From an uncultured Clostridia bacterium (lineage in GTDB: Bacteria; Bacillota; Clostridia; UMGS1883): DNA of 48,269 nt. Below the pieces are notes generated by a model. It saw only the letters and a list, made by a program, of their open reading frames with translations. It searched no databases and was not told the DNA's origin. Numbering within the stretch: the stretch's first letter is position 1; each line of letters starts with the position of its first letter. Positions 31,390-40,751 of the stretch are shown here, piece by piece. Where the stretch lies: assembly GCA_934454525.1 (NCBI GenBank), contig CAKSFM010000016.1, forward strand, positions 1-48,269, given 5' to 3'. The position numbers and the translations under genes are program-made.

Positions 31390-31953
31390 ATGGTATTTAA
31401 GGACTTTGTGCAAATACTGCATCCGATAATTGGTGGATCGAGCAGCCAAGGCGCTTTTGTGAAAACACTCTTTGATGTCATCGTTACGGAAGATGGTCAA
31501 AGTGCGTTGGATGAACAATCTGAGGTCACTTATCGCTCTTATTTCAATGGACAAACAGGAATCTCCAGAATTGCAAAGAAAATCAGCCCATACATTGAAA
31601 CCGAAAATTTTGTGTCCTACATCCACGAATTTTCTGATGAAACGGTTTCGAGCCTTTGTGACAGTTTTCAAGAATGCCTGCCTGAAATAGATGGATTTAA
31701 CGCAGGAAGGCAGTTGGCAGATTTGTTTCTTTCTATTTTGAAAAACGCTGCCGGTACAAAAAGAAAAAGTCCAGCATCATCAGAAGTTGATGCCGAGCCT
31801 ATAGAGACGGAGGTCGTGGATGGTGAAATGCCATCAGGTGCCGCCACGGATGAACAAAAAATTACTGTTATTCAGCAACAGATTAACGTCATTCAGAATG
31901 GAGAGAGGAACTTTAATCTGACAAATAACGGGACGATGAATTTTAACTTTTGA
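31390..31953 (+). CDS. First gene of the defence operon, unrecognised
   Basis: 187 residues from the ATG at 31390 (AAGGAG 9 bp upstream). Residues 1-115 are a helical domain (FKDFVQILHPIIGGSSSQGA; FNAGRQLADLFLSILKNAAG). Residues 118-155 are an acidic/Ser-rich linker. The C-terminus (ITVIQQQINVIQNGERNF then NLTNNGTMNFNF) is Asn-rich with a beta-like alternation. A similar Asn-rich patch occurs at the N-terminus of the next protein. No signal peptide, membrane segment or enzymatic motif. By position it is a partner of the SMC-like ATPase. Confidence 0.6.
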   Translation: MVFKDFVQILHPIIGGSSSQGAFVKTLFDVIVTEDGQSALDEQSEVTYRSYFNGQTGISRIAKKISPYIETENFVSYIHEFSDETVSSLCDSFQECLPEIDGFNAGRQLADLFLSILKNAAGTKRKSPASSEVDAEPIETEVVDGEMPSGAATDEQKITVIQQQINVIQNGERNFNLTNNGTMNFNF

Positions 31954-31964
31954 GGCAGTATACT

Positions 31965-32615
31965 ATGAGCAACGATATGATTATTAAAAATACTGACTCT
32001 CCGACTGAGCCTACCTTACAGCAGACCGGAACAAATAATGTCGCTGTATCCAATCAGCCGGGAGCCACAGTCAACTTCACATACAACATTAACTATCCTC
32101 AAATGGCAGATTCCTCGGCAGAGATGATGATCGCCATCCAATCCTTCAGTAAGGAATATTATCAGTTGATTGTCACTTGCGATGAGGATGTTTTTAACAC
32201 TGGCGTGGTGTCGGTCATTGCAAACCGTGCGTTAACAAAACACAATGTTCCGCAGGAGATTTTTGATAGATGTTCTACCCTGACTGAAGAGGGTGTTGCG
32301 GAACTGAAACGCTTTCCGGCAATCATCTGCAAGGAGAACACCGAGATGAAGGGCATGACTTCTCCCAATCAGTATTGTATGCTGTGTTATATTCAGAAGG
32401 TGATGAAGGTTGGAAAAAACATCAAAATTGCATTCAAGCCGATTGTACCCATTCAGCAGTTAAAACTGTGTAATAAACGGAATGCGATGTTTTTCGATTT
32501 GAATATGGACTGTGCAATTACGGATCTGAACTACAGCGCCTGGTCCGTTCGTAAAGTAAATGTATTTGAGGCATTTAAGGAAGCCGGAATCCCCGGTATG
32601 CCTATGCCCGTATAA
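31965..32615 (+). CDS. Second gene of the defence operon, unrecognised
   Basis: 216 residues from the ATG at 31965 (GAGG 9-10 bp upstream), 11 bp after the previous stop. N-terminal Asn-rich strand-like segment LQQTGTNNVAVSNQPGATVN then FTYNINYP, followed by a mixed alpha/beta domain (MMIAIQSFSKEYYQLIVTCD; ITDLNYSAWSVRKVNVFEAF). No catalytic motif, no transmembrane part. It resembles the small middle components that accompany SMC-like ATPases in some defence systems only in size and position. Confidence 0.6.
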   Translation: MSNDMIIKNTDSPTEPTLQQTGTNNVAVSNQPGATVNFTYNINYPQMADSSAEMMIAIQSFSKEYYQLIVTCDEDVFNTGVVSVIANRALTKHNVPQEIFDRCSTLTEEGVAELKRFPAIICKENTEMKGMTSPNQYCMLCYIQKVMKVGKNIKIAFKPIVPIQQLKLCNKRNAMFFDLNMDCAITDLNYSAWSVRKVNVFEAFKEAGIPGMPMPV

Positions 32616-32627
32616 GGAGGTATCTTT

Positions 32628-34907
32628 ATGGCTGATAAAATCAAATCAGAAATTATTCGTATTGATTTGACGGATGCAAGCTATAAGGACAGCCACGCCT
32701 ATGTAGAACCTACATATGTGAACTTCTTCTTTGGAAACAATGGTGCAGGTAAATCTACAATAGCTAAAGCTATCAAGGACGGCGTGGGACTTAGTTATGC
32801 ACCTGGAAGAATGGCTTCAGATTATTGGCCTTTGGTATATAACCAGGAGTTCATTGATGAAAATTTCCACAGCTATCGCAATATGCGCGGTGTATTTACA
32901 CTCAATGCCAAAAATGCCAAAGTGCAGGAACAGATAGATGAGGCTACCGCTGAGCGTACTCGAATTAGAAAATCATCTGGGGCGGCGGCTGAACGGCAAA
33001 AAATCCTTGTGGCTGATAAAGCGAATCTCTATAAAGAATTTTTGCAGGAATGCTGGAAGCGCGGTAAAGAATTCCGCGAGGAATTTCCGGGAACAATGGA
33101 TAAGAAAGGAAAGTCTGATCCTTTTGTCCGTGAAATTCTGAAGCACGCTCCTGCGGATATGGATCTCGATGAACTGCGCCGAATTTATGATTCCGCATTT
33201 TCTGAAACGGCAAAGCATTATCAGAGTTTTACTACCATTCCCAATCCTGCGGTAATGGACATCGTTGAAGGCAGCGAAATACTCTCCAAGCCTATTGTGA
33301 ATAGTGCGGATACTGAGTTGGCTGGTTTTCTTCGTGATATTGGTGCTACGGAATGGATGAGACAAGGTCACGATTTGTTTGCCCACGAAGCTGGCAGTCG
33401 TTGCCCGTATTGCGGTGAAAAACTTGCTGTAGATTTTGAGCAGATTTTTATCGACAGCTTCGATAATAAATATCAAGATAATCTGCGACTCTTAAGCGAG
33501 TTTATGACTCGGTACAAAAAAGCTGCGAACGATATATTTGTACCTTTGCAAACTGTACCTGCAGAGGTGTATCCACAGATTGACATCAAGCCTTATACCG
33601 ATAAAATGGCTGTTCTTAAAGCCGCCATTCAAGCGAATATCGAGGGCATCAAATCTAAAATGGATAACCCTGCCTCGACTATAACAATTACTAAAATTCA
33701 GCCTATCCTGGACGAACTGGTTGACATTATCAGTAAATTCAACGCAATGATTGATGCAAACAATGCTATTGTAGCTGCCGGCCCCGCAAAACGCATGGAA
33801 TGCACAGATGCGGTGTTCGGTGTGTTGGCTTTCATGCTGAAGGATGTTATCGCAACCTACAGACGGAATGATGCTGACATTCAGGATCAGTTGGATGCCA
33901 TAGAAAAGGAAATCCAATCTTACACTGATGCGCTTGCTGGTATAGAAAAACAACTGAAGGCTCTGCGTGGCAGCACTGTTGAAACCGACACTGCAAAAGA
34001 CAGTATCAACCAAATGTTACTGGATTCAGGAATGCACGGTTTCAGCTTACAGCCAAAGCGTGGTGTTGACAATGTTTATGAAGTGCTTCGCCCAGATGGA
34101 ACTATCGCAGATAATTTGAGCGAAGGCGAAAAAAACTTTATCGCCTTCCTGTATTTTTACCACCTGGTTCACGGTAGCGATTCTGCCGACGGTGATACTA
34201 GGGAAAAAATCGTTGTCATTGATGACCCTGTTTCCAGTATGGACAGTAGTTCGCTCTTTATTGTTAGTACACTTGTCCGGCAGATGATTGAGATATGTCG
34301 AAACAATGCTGATAACCGCAATCCGGTTGCCAAAGGAAACTTCATCAAGCAGATTTTTATTCTGACCCATAACGCCTATTTCCACCGCGAGGTATCGTAC
34401 AATTATATCACAAAGTATGATTATGCATCGTTCTATTTAATTCGGAAGCTAGGCACGAAGTCTTTTGTTAAGTTGTTTGATGGCGTTGATCCGAATGAAC
34501 CGACCCAGCGAGTTAATATCAATCCGGTAAAGAACTCGTATGCAGCCCTTTGGAATGAGTACCGTGAGGTGCAGTCGGCAGTACCGCTGATGAATGTCAT
34601 CCGCCGCATCCTAGAGTATTATTTTCTTCAAATTTGCGGCTATGAGGGGTCTGTCCTGCGCCAGGTAATCTTAGTACAGGGCAAAGAAGACGGACTTTAC
34701 AAGGATGCTAACGGGAACGATGACGAAGAGAAATTCCAACTGGCATCTGCAATGCTGTCATATATCAACGCCAGTTCCATCGGAATGAGCGATGGTATGG
34801 ATTATGTAGAAGATTGCCTTAACGCAGAAGAGTGTAGGAGAATTTTCGAAATGATATTTGAGCTTATGAATCAAAAACAGCACTATGACATGATGCTTAG
34901 AAAGTAG
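32628..34907 (+). CDS. SMC/RloC-like AAA_13-type ATPase with zinc-hook motif
   Basis: 759 residues. Walker A GNNGAGKST (36-44); coiled-coil arms at about 95-130 and 400-450; a central CPYC (Cys259, Cys262) like the zinc hook of Rad50/RloC; ABC signature LSEGEKNF (about 496-503); Walker B VVIDDPVSSMDS (Asp532-Asp533); H-loop LTHN. The C-terminus has a SAVPLMNVIRRILEYYF segment frequent in this ATPase group. The closest known relatives by layout are RloC/PrrC-type anticodon-nuclease ATPases, but I could not identify an anticodon-nuclease triad. It probably senses DNA or a phage event and controls an effector in the same operon. Confidence 0.85.
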   Translation: MADKIKSEIIRIDLTDASYKDSHAYVEPTYVNFFFGNNGAGKSTIAKAIKDGVGLSYAPGRMASDYWPLVYNQEFIDENFHSYRNMRGVFTLNAKNAKVQEQIDEATAERTRIRKSSGAAAERQKILVADKANLYKEFLQECWKRGKEFREEFPGTMDKKGKSDPFVREILKHAPADMDLDELRRIYDSAFSETAKHYQSFTTIPNPAVMDIVEGSEILSKPIVNSADTELAGFLRDIGATEWMRQGHDLFAHEAGSRCPYCGEKLAVDFEQIFIDSFDNKYQDNLRLLSEFMTRYKKAANDIFVPLQTVPAEVYPQIDIKPYTDKMAVLKAAIQANIEGIKSKMDNPASTITITKIQPILDELVDIISKFNAMIDANNAIVAAGPAKRMECTDAVFGVLAFMLKDVIATYRRNDADIQDQLDAIEKEIQSYTDALAGIEKQLKALRGSTVETDTAKDSINQMLLDSGMHGFSLQPKRGVDNVYEVLRPDGTIADNLSEGEKNFIAFLYFYHLVHGSDSADGDTREKIVVIDDPVSSMDSSSLFIVSTLVRQMIEICRNNADNRNPVAKGNFIKQIFILTHNAYFHREVSYNYITKYDYASFYLIRKLGTKSFVKLFDGVDPNEPTQRVNINPVKNSYAALWNEYREVQSAVPLMNVIRRILEYYFLQICGYEGSVLRQVILVQGKEDGLYKDANGNDDEEKFQLASAMLSYINASSIGMSDGMDYVEDCLNAEECRRIFEMIFELMNQKQHYDMMLRK

Positions 34908-34924
34908 TTAGGAGGACACCCAAT

Positions 34925-35128
34925 ATGCGTATCAGCTACAACAAACTCTGGAAAATGCTGATTGACAAGAATATGAAAAAAAGTGACCTGAAAGAAAAAG
35001 CTGGTATCAGTTCTGCTTCGCTTGCAAAACTGGGCAAAGGCGATAACATCACGACAGATGTTCTTTTGCGGATATGTGAAGCAATGAACTGTCACCTGGA
35101 TGACATTATGGAGACTATCGATGAGTAA
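34925..35128 (+). CDS. Small Xre-family transcription regulator
   Basis: 67 residues: opens MRISYNKLWKMLIDKNMKKS, then the helix-turn-helix DLKEKAGISSASLAKLGKGD and a closing DVLLRICEAMNCHLDDIMET. This compact Xre/Cro form (YozG-like) often accompanies DNA methylase genes and acts as a control protein. Unusually, it is inside the operon between the ATPase and the methylases rather than at the head. AGGAGGACACCCAAT precedes the ATG. Confidence 0.88.
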   Translation: MRISYNKLWKMLIDKNMKKSDLKEKAGISSASLAKLGKGDNITTDVLLRICEAMNCHLDDIMETIDE

Positions 35129-35141
35129 GGAGGCTTGTAAA

Positions 35142-36446
35142 ATGTGGATGGACCTTATTAGAGATGCTTTGCATAACGACAGCATATCAAATAACTTCAG
35201 ACCCTACAGTAGAGAATTAACTTTGGCAGTACAGCGGTCCTTAGGGAAGTTTCGCCCCATAGATAGTTTGTCCTATGAAAATAATCCCATCCAGTTAATC
35301 GACTTTTTTTCTGGCGCAGGTGGAACATCCCTGGGATTTGCCGCACTGAATAGTGTATTACCAGCATTTAAAATGCTGGGTGGTTGTGATATTAACGAAG
35401 TATCAGCAACGACATATAGTCATAATTTCGGAACCCCTCTCATTCATGAAGATATTACCCGTCTGGCTTTTGGTGACGGAAAACTTGAATCATTTTTGAC
35501 AAAGATTAGATACGATAGTGGTCAGCCCACGGTCATGATTGGTTGCGCACCTTGCCAGGGCTTTTCCTCGCACAGAAAAAAACACTGGAATGAAGAGGAC
35601 GATGTACGCAACAGTTTGATTATGGCTTTTGCTGAAATTGTGAAGAGAGTCCAGCCAGAAGTTATTATTATGGAAAATGTACCTGAATTTTTATCTTCTC
35701 GCTACTGGAAGTACTTCGCTGCTGCAAAAAAGTGCTATGAGGAAAATGGGTATATTGTTAAAGAAACTATCTATAACGCAGCCGCTTTTGGTGTTCCTCA
35801 AGAACGTTTTCGTTCAATTGTAATCGGAATGAAAAAAGACTTTGTACTACCAGAGGGCTATTTACAGCCGTTTGAGTATAGAACAGTCCGAGATGCCATT
35901 GCCCATTTGCCAGTTGTAGCAGCTGGGGTTGCTCTGCCTGAGGATAAGATGCACAAGAGCGCTTCTCATAAGCAAAGTACAATTGATGTTATCAGACAGG
36001 TTCCGCATGATGGTGGAAACCGCCCTGTCGGTGTGGGTCCAAAGTGTCTTGATAAGACTAAGGGATTCTCTGATGTATATGGACGTCTTTTTTGGGATAA
36101 GCCGTCAATTACGATTACCCACTATGCTAGAAATCCTGCCAGCGGCAGATATACCCATCCTGAACAGGATCGCGGACTTACTGCACGTGAGGCTGCGATT
36201 CTCCAAAGTTTTCCTAATGGTTTTGAGTTCAGCGGAAAATCAGATGATGTATACAGACAAATTGGAGAGGCTGTTCCTCCTATGTTATCCTCAGCCATTG
36301 CTGCACATGTTTTGCTTGAAATGCTGTCTGTATCCCCGACAGAAGAGGAATTAGAGAACAGCCCTAAATCGATTACCGAACCTGTAAGCAGTTCATATTC
36401 CAGTGTTATTGCTGGTATAAAAACACGCGGGAGGGCAAAAGAATGA
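35142..36446 (+). CDS. DNA (cytosine-5) methyltransferase 1 of the defence operon
   Basis: 434 residues from the ATG at 35142 (AAGGAGG 8 bp upstream). Motif I LIDFFSGAGGTSLGF, motif IV CAPCQGFSSH (catalytic Cys about 138), ENVPEF, motif VIII FGVPQERFRSIVIG, motif IX LTAREAAILQSFPNGFEF, motif X QIGEAVPPMLS. All catalytic parts are intact. A 45-residue N-terminal extension precedes motif I. It probably protects the host site for the linked nuclease. It overlaps the next methylase gene by 4 bp. Confidence 0.93.
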   Translation: MWMDLIRDALHNDSISNNFRPYSRELTLAVQRSLGKFRPIDSLSYENNPIQLIDFFSGAGGTSLGFAALNSVLPAFKMLGGCDINEVSATTYSHNFGTPLIHEDITRLAFGDGKLESFLTKIRYDSGQPTVMIGCAPCQGFSSHRKKHWNEEDDVRNSLIMAFAEIVKRVQPEVIIMENVPEFLSSRYWKYFAAAKKCYEENGYIVKETIYNAAAFGVPQERFRSIVIGMKKDFVLPEGYLQPFEYRTVRDAIAHLPVVAAGVALPEDKMHKSASHKQSTIDVIRQVPHDGGNRPVGVGPKCLDKTKGFSDVYGRLFWDKPSITITHYARNPASGRYTHPEQDRGLTAREAAILQSFPNGFEFSGKSDDVYRQIGEAVPPMLSSAIAAHVLLEMLSVSPTEEELENSPKSITEPVSSSYSSVIAGIKTRGRAKE

Positions 36447-37507
36447 CAAAATATACTTGTATTGATAGTTTTTGCGGTGCAGGCGGTCTGGGGCTCGGGC
36501 TCCAACGTGCAGGCTTTGATATTCTATTAAGCTTTGACATAGACCAGCTTTGCATAAATACAATTAATCAAAATAAAAAGTATTTTAATCACCCTGCTGT
36601 AACCGCTGATATTGCTGATATGCTAAATGGGGAGCTGCTTAAGCGTTGTAATTTAAATCGTGGAGAGTTGTTCCTTTTAGCTGGTGGGCCGCCATGCCAG
36701 GGCTTTTCGGTTCAAAGAAGAGGAAGTGATACTGATTCTCGGAATGAACTGGTTTTGATGTACGGCAGATTGATTGAGGAATTGTATCCTAAATACTTTG
36801 TTATGGAAAATGTTTCTGGTATTGCTGGAAAAAGAGGAAAAACTATTCTTCAACAACTTATTGAGAGTGTTGAAAAAATTGGATATCATGTCCATATTGA
36901 ATTACTGGATGCGCAGGACTTTGGTGTTCCTCAAAGGCGCAAAAGATATATTATCATCGGTGAAAGAGCCGATATGGGTAATCATTATAAATATCCTTTG
37001 CCGTCAAAAGAACGACGCACTGTCCGAGATGTAATAGGTGATCTCCCTGAACCTCCTCAGGATGGAACTGATCATCCTGAGTTTTCGCTTCACAGGCGGG
37101 ATCGCTTGTCTGAACGGAATTTACAGAGGATTCGTGCAATTAAGGAAGGACAAGGGCGTGATGATCTCCCGGAAGAATTGTTATCAGACTGCCACAAAAT
37201 CGATAGTTCTGTGATTGGATTCCGAAGCGTCTATGGACGAATGACCTGGGATGATGTCGCTCCGACGATTACCGCAAGATTTGACAGTTTTACTAGGGGA
37301 AAGTTTGGTCATCCGACGCAAGATCGTAGTATTTCTTTACGAGAAGGTGCTTTGTTACAGACATTTCCTGCTGATTTTGAGTTTGTCGGAAATAAGGTTG
37401 ACATTGCCAGACAAATTGGCAACGCTGTTCCTCCAATTATGGCAGAACAAATAGGTAAAAGTATTATTGAATGCTACGAAAGGGTGGGTGAAGATAATGC
37501 CGTTTGA
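36443..37507 (+). CDS. DNA (cytosine-5) methyltransferase 2 of the defence operon
   Basis: 354 residues. Motif I CIDSFCGAGGLGLGLQRAGF, motif IV GGPPCQGFSVQRRG (Cys about 85), ENVSGI, motif VIII DFGVPQRRKRYIIIG, motif IX SLREGALLQTFPADFEF, motif X QIGNAVPPIMA. It is clearly different from its neighbour, so not a recent duplication. Two non-identical m5C enzymes side by side are typical when the recognition site is asymmetric and each strand needs its own enzyme. The start overlaps the previous stop (ATGA). Confidence 0.94.
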   Translation: MTKYTCIDSFCGAGGLGLGLQRAGFDILLSFDIDQLCINTINQNKKYFNHPAVTADIADMLNGELLKRCNLNRGELFLLAGGPPCQGFSVQRRGSDTDSRNELVLMYGRLIEELYPKYFVMENVSGIAGKRGKTILQQLIESVEKIGYHVHIELLDAQDFGVPQRRKRYIIIGERADMGNHYKYPLPSKERRTVRDVIGDLPEPPQDGTDHPEFSLHRRDRLSERNLQRIRAIKEGQGRDDLPEELLSDCHKIDSSVIGFRSVYGRMTWDDVAPTITARFDSFTRGKFGHPTQDRSISLREGALLQTFPADFEFVGNKVDIARQIGNAVPPIMAEQIGKSIIECYERVGEDNAV

Positions 37508-40500
37508 TGCTAATATAAAAAGCTATTTGCGAGCATATCAAAGTGAATACAATGCGGCAATACGGGGTGGTCAGCATACGGCAGAACTCTCATTTCGCGT
37601 GCCTATGCACACATTATTCACTAGCATTGCACGAGATTTGAATCCTGGTGGCAACTTTGACATCATCCTGGAACCCAAAAATCAAGGGCGCATGGGAAGA
37701 CCCGACTGGAGAATCCAAGATGCAGTATCTTTGGGCGTGTATGGATACATTGAAGGTAAAGGGCCATCTGCCGATCCTTTTGACATTGCTCCGTATCAGG
37801 ATCAGATACATAAATATCTGACTTTGGGGCATAAACTGATTATTACTGATGGTATAGAGTTTGTCTTTTGCTTTACAGATACTCCGGTTGTTGTTTCGAT
37901 TATTGATAAAGGGAGAATGGCTACTGCCGACTGGTCACACCTGCCAGTAAACCCGTTATTCCGTTTTTACATGGAACAGTTCTTTTCTAATCCTGCTCCA
38001 CAGAGAGTAGACGAAGAAAAACTGGTAGAGCTGGTAGCTATTCGCACCCGAAACCTTGCTGATGATATTTGGGCGCAGGCTGATTTGACTGCTGAGGAAG
38101 CACTAAATGATGATGAACGGCAGGTTATCGCTCTATTGGATGGTTTGAAGTCATTAGTATATAATCATAATGATCCTGCACTCCGCACGGGAGCAATTTT
38201 TTCCGATTTTATAGCACAGGTCATTATGTTCTGCTTACTTTATGCGCACCGTGTGCTTTGTGCCAGTGATGATTCTCCAGCTGAAAAGGCAGAAAAAATC
38301 AGAGCATACGCATTTAACAATATCGTAGATGGTGAGGTATTGCTTCCTTTCAGAAACCTTATGGTATATCTGCGGGATAATGCGGGAGACGGAACTTTTA
38401 TTGGACAGTGGGTAGATGAGTGCATTGCATTCCTCTCCTTCGTACAAATGACGGATCATCAACTCATGAACCCGGATTACCATCGTCTCTTTGAAATGTT
38501 TCTAACGAAATTTGATGAACAATCGCGGTTTGACTATGGTGCTTTCTATACGCCGAAAGTCCTCGCTGATTTTATTGTAAGGTTAACAAACCAAGTTGTT
38601 CATGATAAGTTTGATGGTGCTACAATCTATGATGATGAAAACACCATTGTAGATCCATGTTGTGGAACGGGGTCGTTCTTGGAGCGGATTATTGCACACG
38701 ATAATAGGGATGGTGCGTATAATCTGTGCGGCTTTGAGATTTTGCCTGCGCCGTATATGCTTGCCAACTATCGTATGGCGATTGTAGAACGACAATACGG
38801 TAGAAGAAATTTGAAAACAAGTATTCTTTTGGCCAATACTTTGAGCAACTGTCTGCTTGGAGAAGATGCGAACCCTGCTTCTATAGAGGGTCGGGAGCTT
38901 ATCCGTGCCAATGAACTGTCATCGAGACCGATACAGCTGATTATTGGCAACCCTCCTTGTTCAGACTCCATCAGGAATGATGTTTCTGATGATTTTTCGC
39001 GCATTTCAGAACTGATGGATGATTTTCGCCCACCAGTAGAGAATCGGCGTAATCGCCAGAATATTCAAAAGCAAATTAACAATCCGTTCATGCAGTTCAT
39101 GCGTTGGAGCTGCGAAAAACTTCTGAATTCTGAGTGTCACTCCGTTTTGGCATTTGTTGTACCGCTGTCTTTTTTGGAAGCTGAGTCGTATAAATATGCC
39201 AGAAAGTATTTAGTAGAGCATTTTTCTCACATATGGGCTGTGACTATTGACTCTGACGCAAGAACCGGAATTCGTGGAGATAGCTTGTTCCACACAATGC
39301 AGGGACGTGCAGTAATCCTACTTACAAGGAAGTATGGTGAGGATGCGGCCGTACATGAAATCAACTTTGTTGATATGTCGAGAGGGCGTCGTGCTGAAAA
39401 GATTTCTGCTCTTGAAGCGGATATTCAAATTACTATGAACTCTTTTGGAACTTTCCCTGTTTCGGATACAATGTATTCGTTTATGCCAACGCGACCTTTT
39501 AATCAGGAGTTGTATGCCCGTTTTTGGCCCATTAGCAATGATAACGGAAATGCGGTATTCCTTAATCAGTGTTCTGGGTCAAAAATGGCTCCCACAGCAC
39601 TTTTAACGCACGTCAAACAGCCTATGCTTAAAAGGCGTAGTCGTGAAATTGCAACTGGAGGCGTTGAGAGAGCACATGAATGGATTGGCAGACAAGACAA
39701 AACCGTTGTTGAAGCAAAAATAACCGCTTTCCAGGCTGCCTTAAATACCTGTGGCAATCGACAAGAACTGGATTCTGTATTGACAGAAAACATTCGTCCA
39801 TGCTCTTTCAGACCATTTGTCAATTCAAATGCGTTTTTATGGGATACTGTATTTGAATATCAGTCGGGTGTTGGCGGCGGTGGTGCAAGAATTCGTCCGG
39901 AAATAAAAGCTATATATGCTCGTGAAGATACCATCGGTTTTTCTCTTGCACACGCGCCTAAAGATCTGGATGAGTCCTTGGGACAATTTAGTTCTTTCTG
40001 TTGGTATTTTCCAGATAATGATCTCAGCCGTAGGGGTAATGGACACATTTACCTCAACCAGTACATTCCGAACACACGGACCGGCGAGGTTGTAAATAAT
40101 GTTCATGATATAATTCTTGAGCATTTGACATCTCGTACTGGTCTGTCCGAAACAGAATGCGCTCGTAAAATGGTGTTTTATGCATATGCAGTGTTTTGCT
40201 CTCAAGTGTATCTGGAAGAGTTCTATGGTGCTCTGTTTGTCGTGAATCAGTCTGAGAGTCGAGCACGAATTCCTATTGTCGCAGATGGAGATGTATTTTT
40301 AGCTCTTGCAGCTCTTGGTGAACAACTTGCTAACCTTGAGAAAAATGGTGCTACGGTCGATAATATCTTAGGAATTGACTATGATGCCATTATCAGTCAG
40401 TTGCCTGCTGGATATCATTTGGAACATAGCAGATCCGCTACCCGTAATCCATATGATGAAGAAACGGAAGAACTTGTTGTTAGGGCAGAAAATACCGATG

Positions 40501-40751
40501 TCGAAATCCGCATATATTGTCCAGTTGCGATTCAAAAGTTCACCATTGCTGGATACAATGTCATTAAAGACTGTTGGCTCAAATTTCACTCATATAGGTT
40601 TACACACTGCGAGTTCTCCGAAGCGGATCTTAGAGAACTTTTGGATTTGTTAAATAAAATTGCTACTCAAATGCAATTTGTAACACAAATCGACGAAATT
40701 CTTCATTCCATTGTGGGTGGAGAGGTGTCTTTGCTTGATTTCAGTGAGTAA
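37497..40751 (+). CDS. PD-(D/E)xK nuclease fused to N6-methylase-like and specificity domains (Type IIG/ISP-like)
   Basis: 1084 residues from the ATG at 37497; overlaps the previous gene by 11 bp. Residues 25-90 carry a nuclease core: Glu30, Asp70 in GRPDWRI, and Glu86-Gly-Lys88 in GYIEGKG. Methylase domain: YGAFYTPK (347-354), SAM motif DPCCGTGSF (386-394) and motif IV IIGNPPCSD (485-488 NPPC). The catalytic fourth residue is normally Tyr, Phe or Trp, so the methylase may be inactive or altered. The C-terminal third, ending FTIAGYNVIKDCWLKFHSYR, resembles the specificity domain of Type ISP enzymes. Unlike LlaGI-type ISP proteins there is no helicase section. Likely the restriction component protected by the two m5C methylases. 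Confidence 0.87.
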   Translation: MPFDANIKSYLRAYQSEYNAAIRGGQHTAELSFRVPMHTLFTSIARDLNPGGNFDIILEPKNQGRMGRPDWRIQDAVSLGVYGYIEGKGPSADPFDIAPYQDQIHKYLTLGHKLIITDGIEFVFCFTDTPVVVSIIDKGRMATADWSHLPVNPLFRFYMEQFFSNPAPQRVDEEKLVELVAIRTRNLADDIWAQADLTAEEALNDDERQVIALLDGLKSLVYNHNDPALRTGAIFSDFIAQVIMFCLLYAHRVLCASDDSPAEKAEKIRAYAFNNIVDGEVLLPFRNLMVYLRDNAGDGTFIGQWVDECIAFLSFVQMTDHQLMNPDYHRLFEMFLTKFDEQSRFDYGAFYTPKVLADFIVRLTNQVVHDKFDGATIYDDENTIVDPCCGTGSFLERIIAHDNRDGAYNLCGFEILPAPYMLANYRMAIVERQYGRRNLKTSILLANTLSNCLLGEDANPASIEGRELIRANELSSRPIQLIIGNPPCSDSIRNDVSDDFSRISELMDDFRPPVENRRNRQNIQKQINNPFMQFMRWSCEKLLNSECHSVLAFVVPLSFLEAESYKYARKYLVEHFSHIWAVTIDSDARTGIRGDSLFHTMQGRAVILLTRKYGEDAAVHEINFVDMSRGRRAEKISALEADIQITMNSFGTFPVSDTMYSFMPTRPFNQELYARFWPISNDNGNAVFLNQCSGSKMAPTALLTHVKQPMLKRRSREIATGGVERAHEWIGRQDKTVVEAKITAFQAALNTCGNRQELDSVLTENIRPCSFRPFVNSNAFLWDTVFEYQSGVGGGGARIRPEIKAIYAREDTIGFSLAHAPKDLDESLGQFSSFCWYFPDNDLSRRGNGHIYLNQYIPNTRTGEVVNNVHDIILEHLTSRTGLSETECARKMVFYAYAVFCSQVYLEEFYGALFVVNQSESRARIPIVADGDVFLALAALGEQLANLEKNGATVDNILGIDYDAIISQLPAGYHLEHSRSATRNPYDEETEELVVRAENTDVEIRIYCPVAIQKFTIAGYNVIKDCWLKFHSYRFTHCEFSEADLRELLDLLNKIATQMQFVTQIDEILHSIVGGEVSLLDFSE

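Noticed and set aside
31315..31671. 118-residue minus-strand frame over the first defence gene
   Set aside because: Antisense shadow without ribosome site; the sense frame has AAGGAG and operon context.
32628..34907. Naming the ATPase RloC, PrrC, LmuB or PtuA
   Set aside because: The zinc hook and ATPase layout are RloC-like, but no anticodon nuclease motif, no HNH partner (Septu) and no recognisable Lamassu effector could be seen.
37497..40751. Calling the fusion a BREX PglX or a full Type ISP enzyme
   Set aside because: The N-terminal PD-(D/E)xK nuclease is not expected in PglX, the helicase part of Type ISP enzymes is absent, and no BREX partner genes are nearby.
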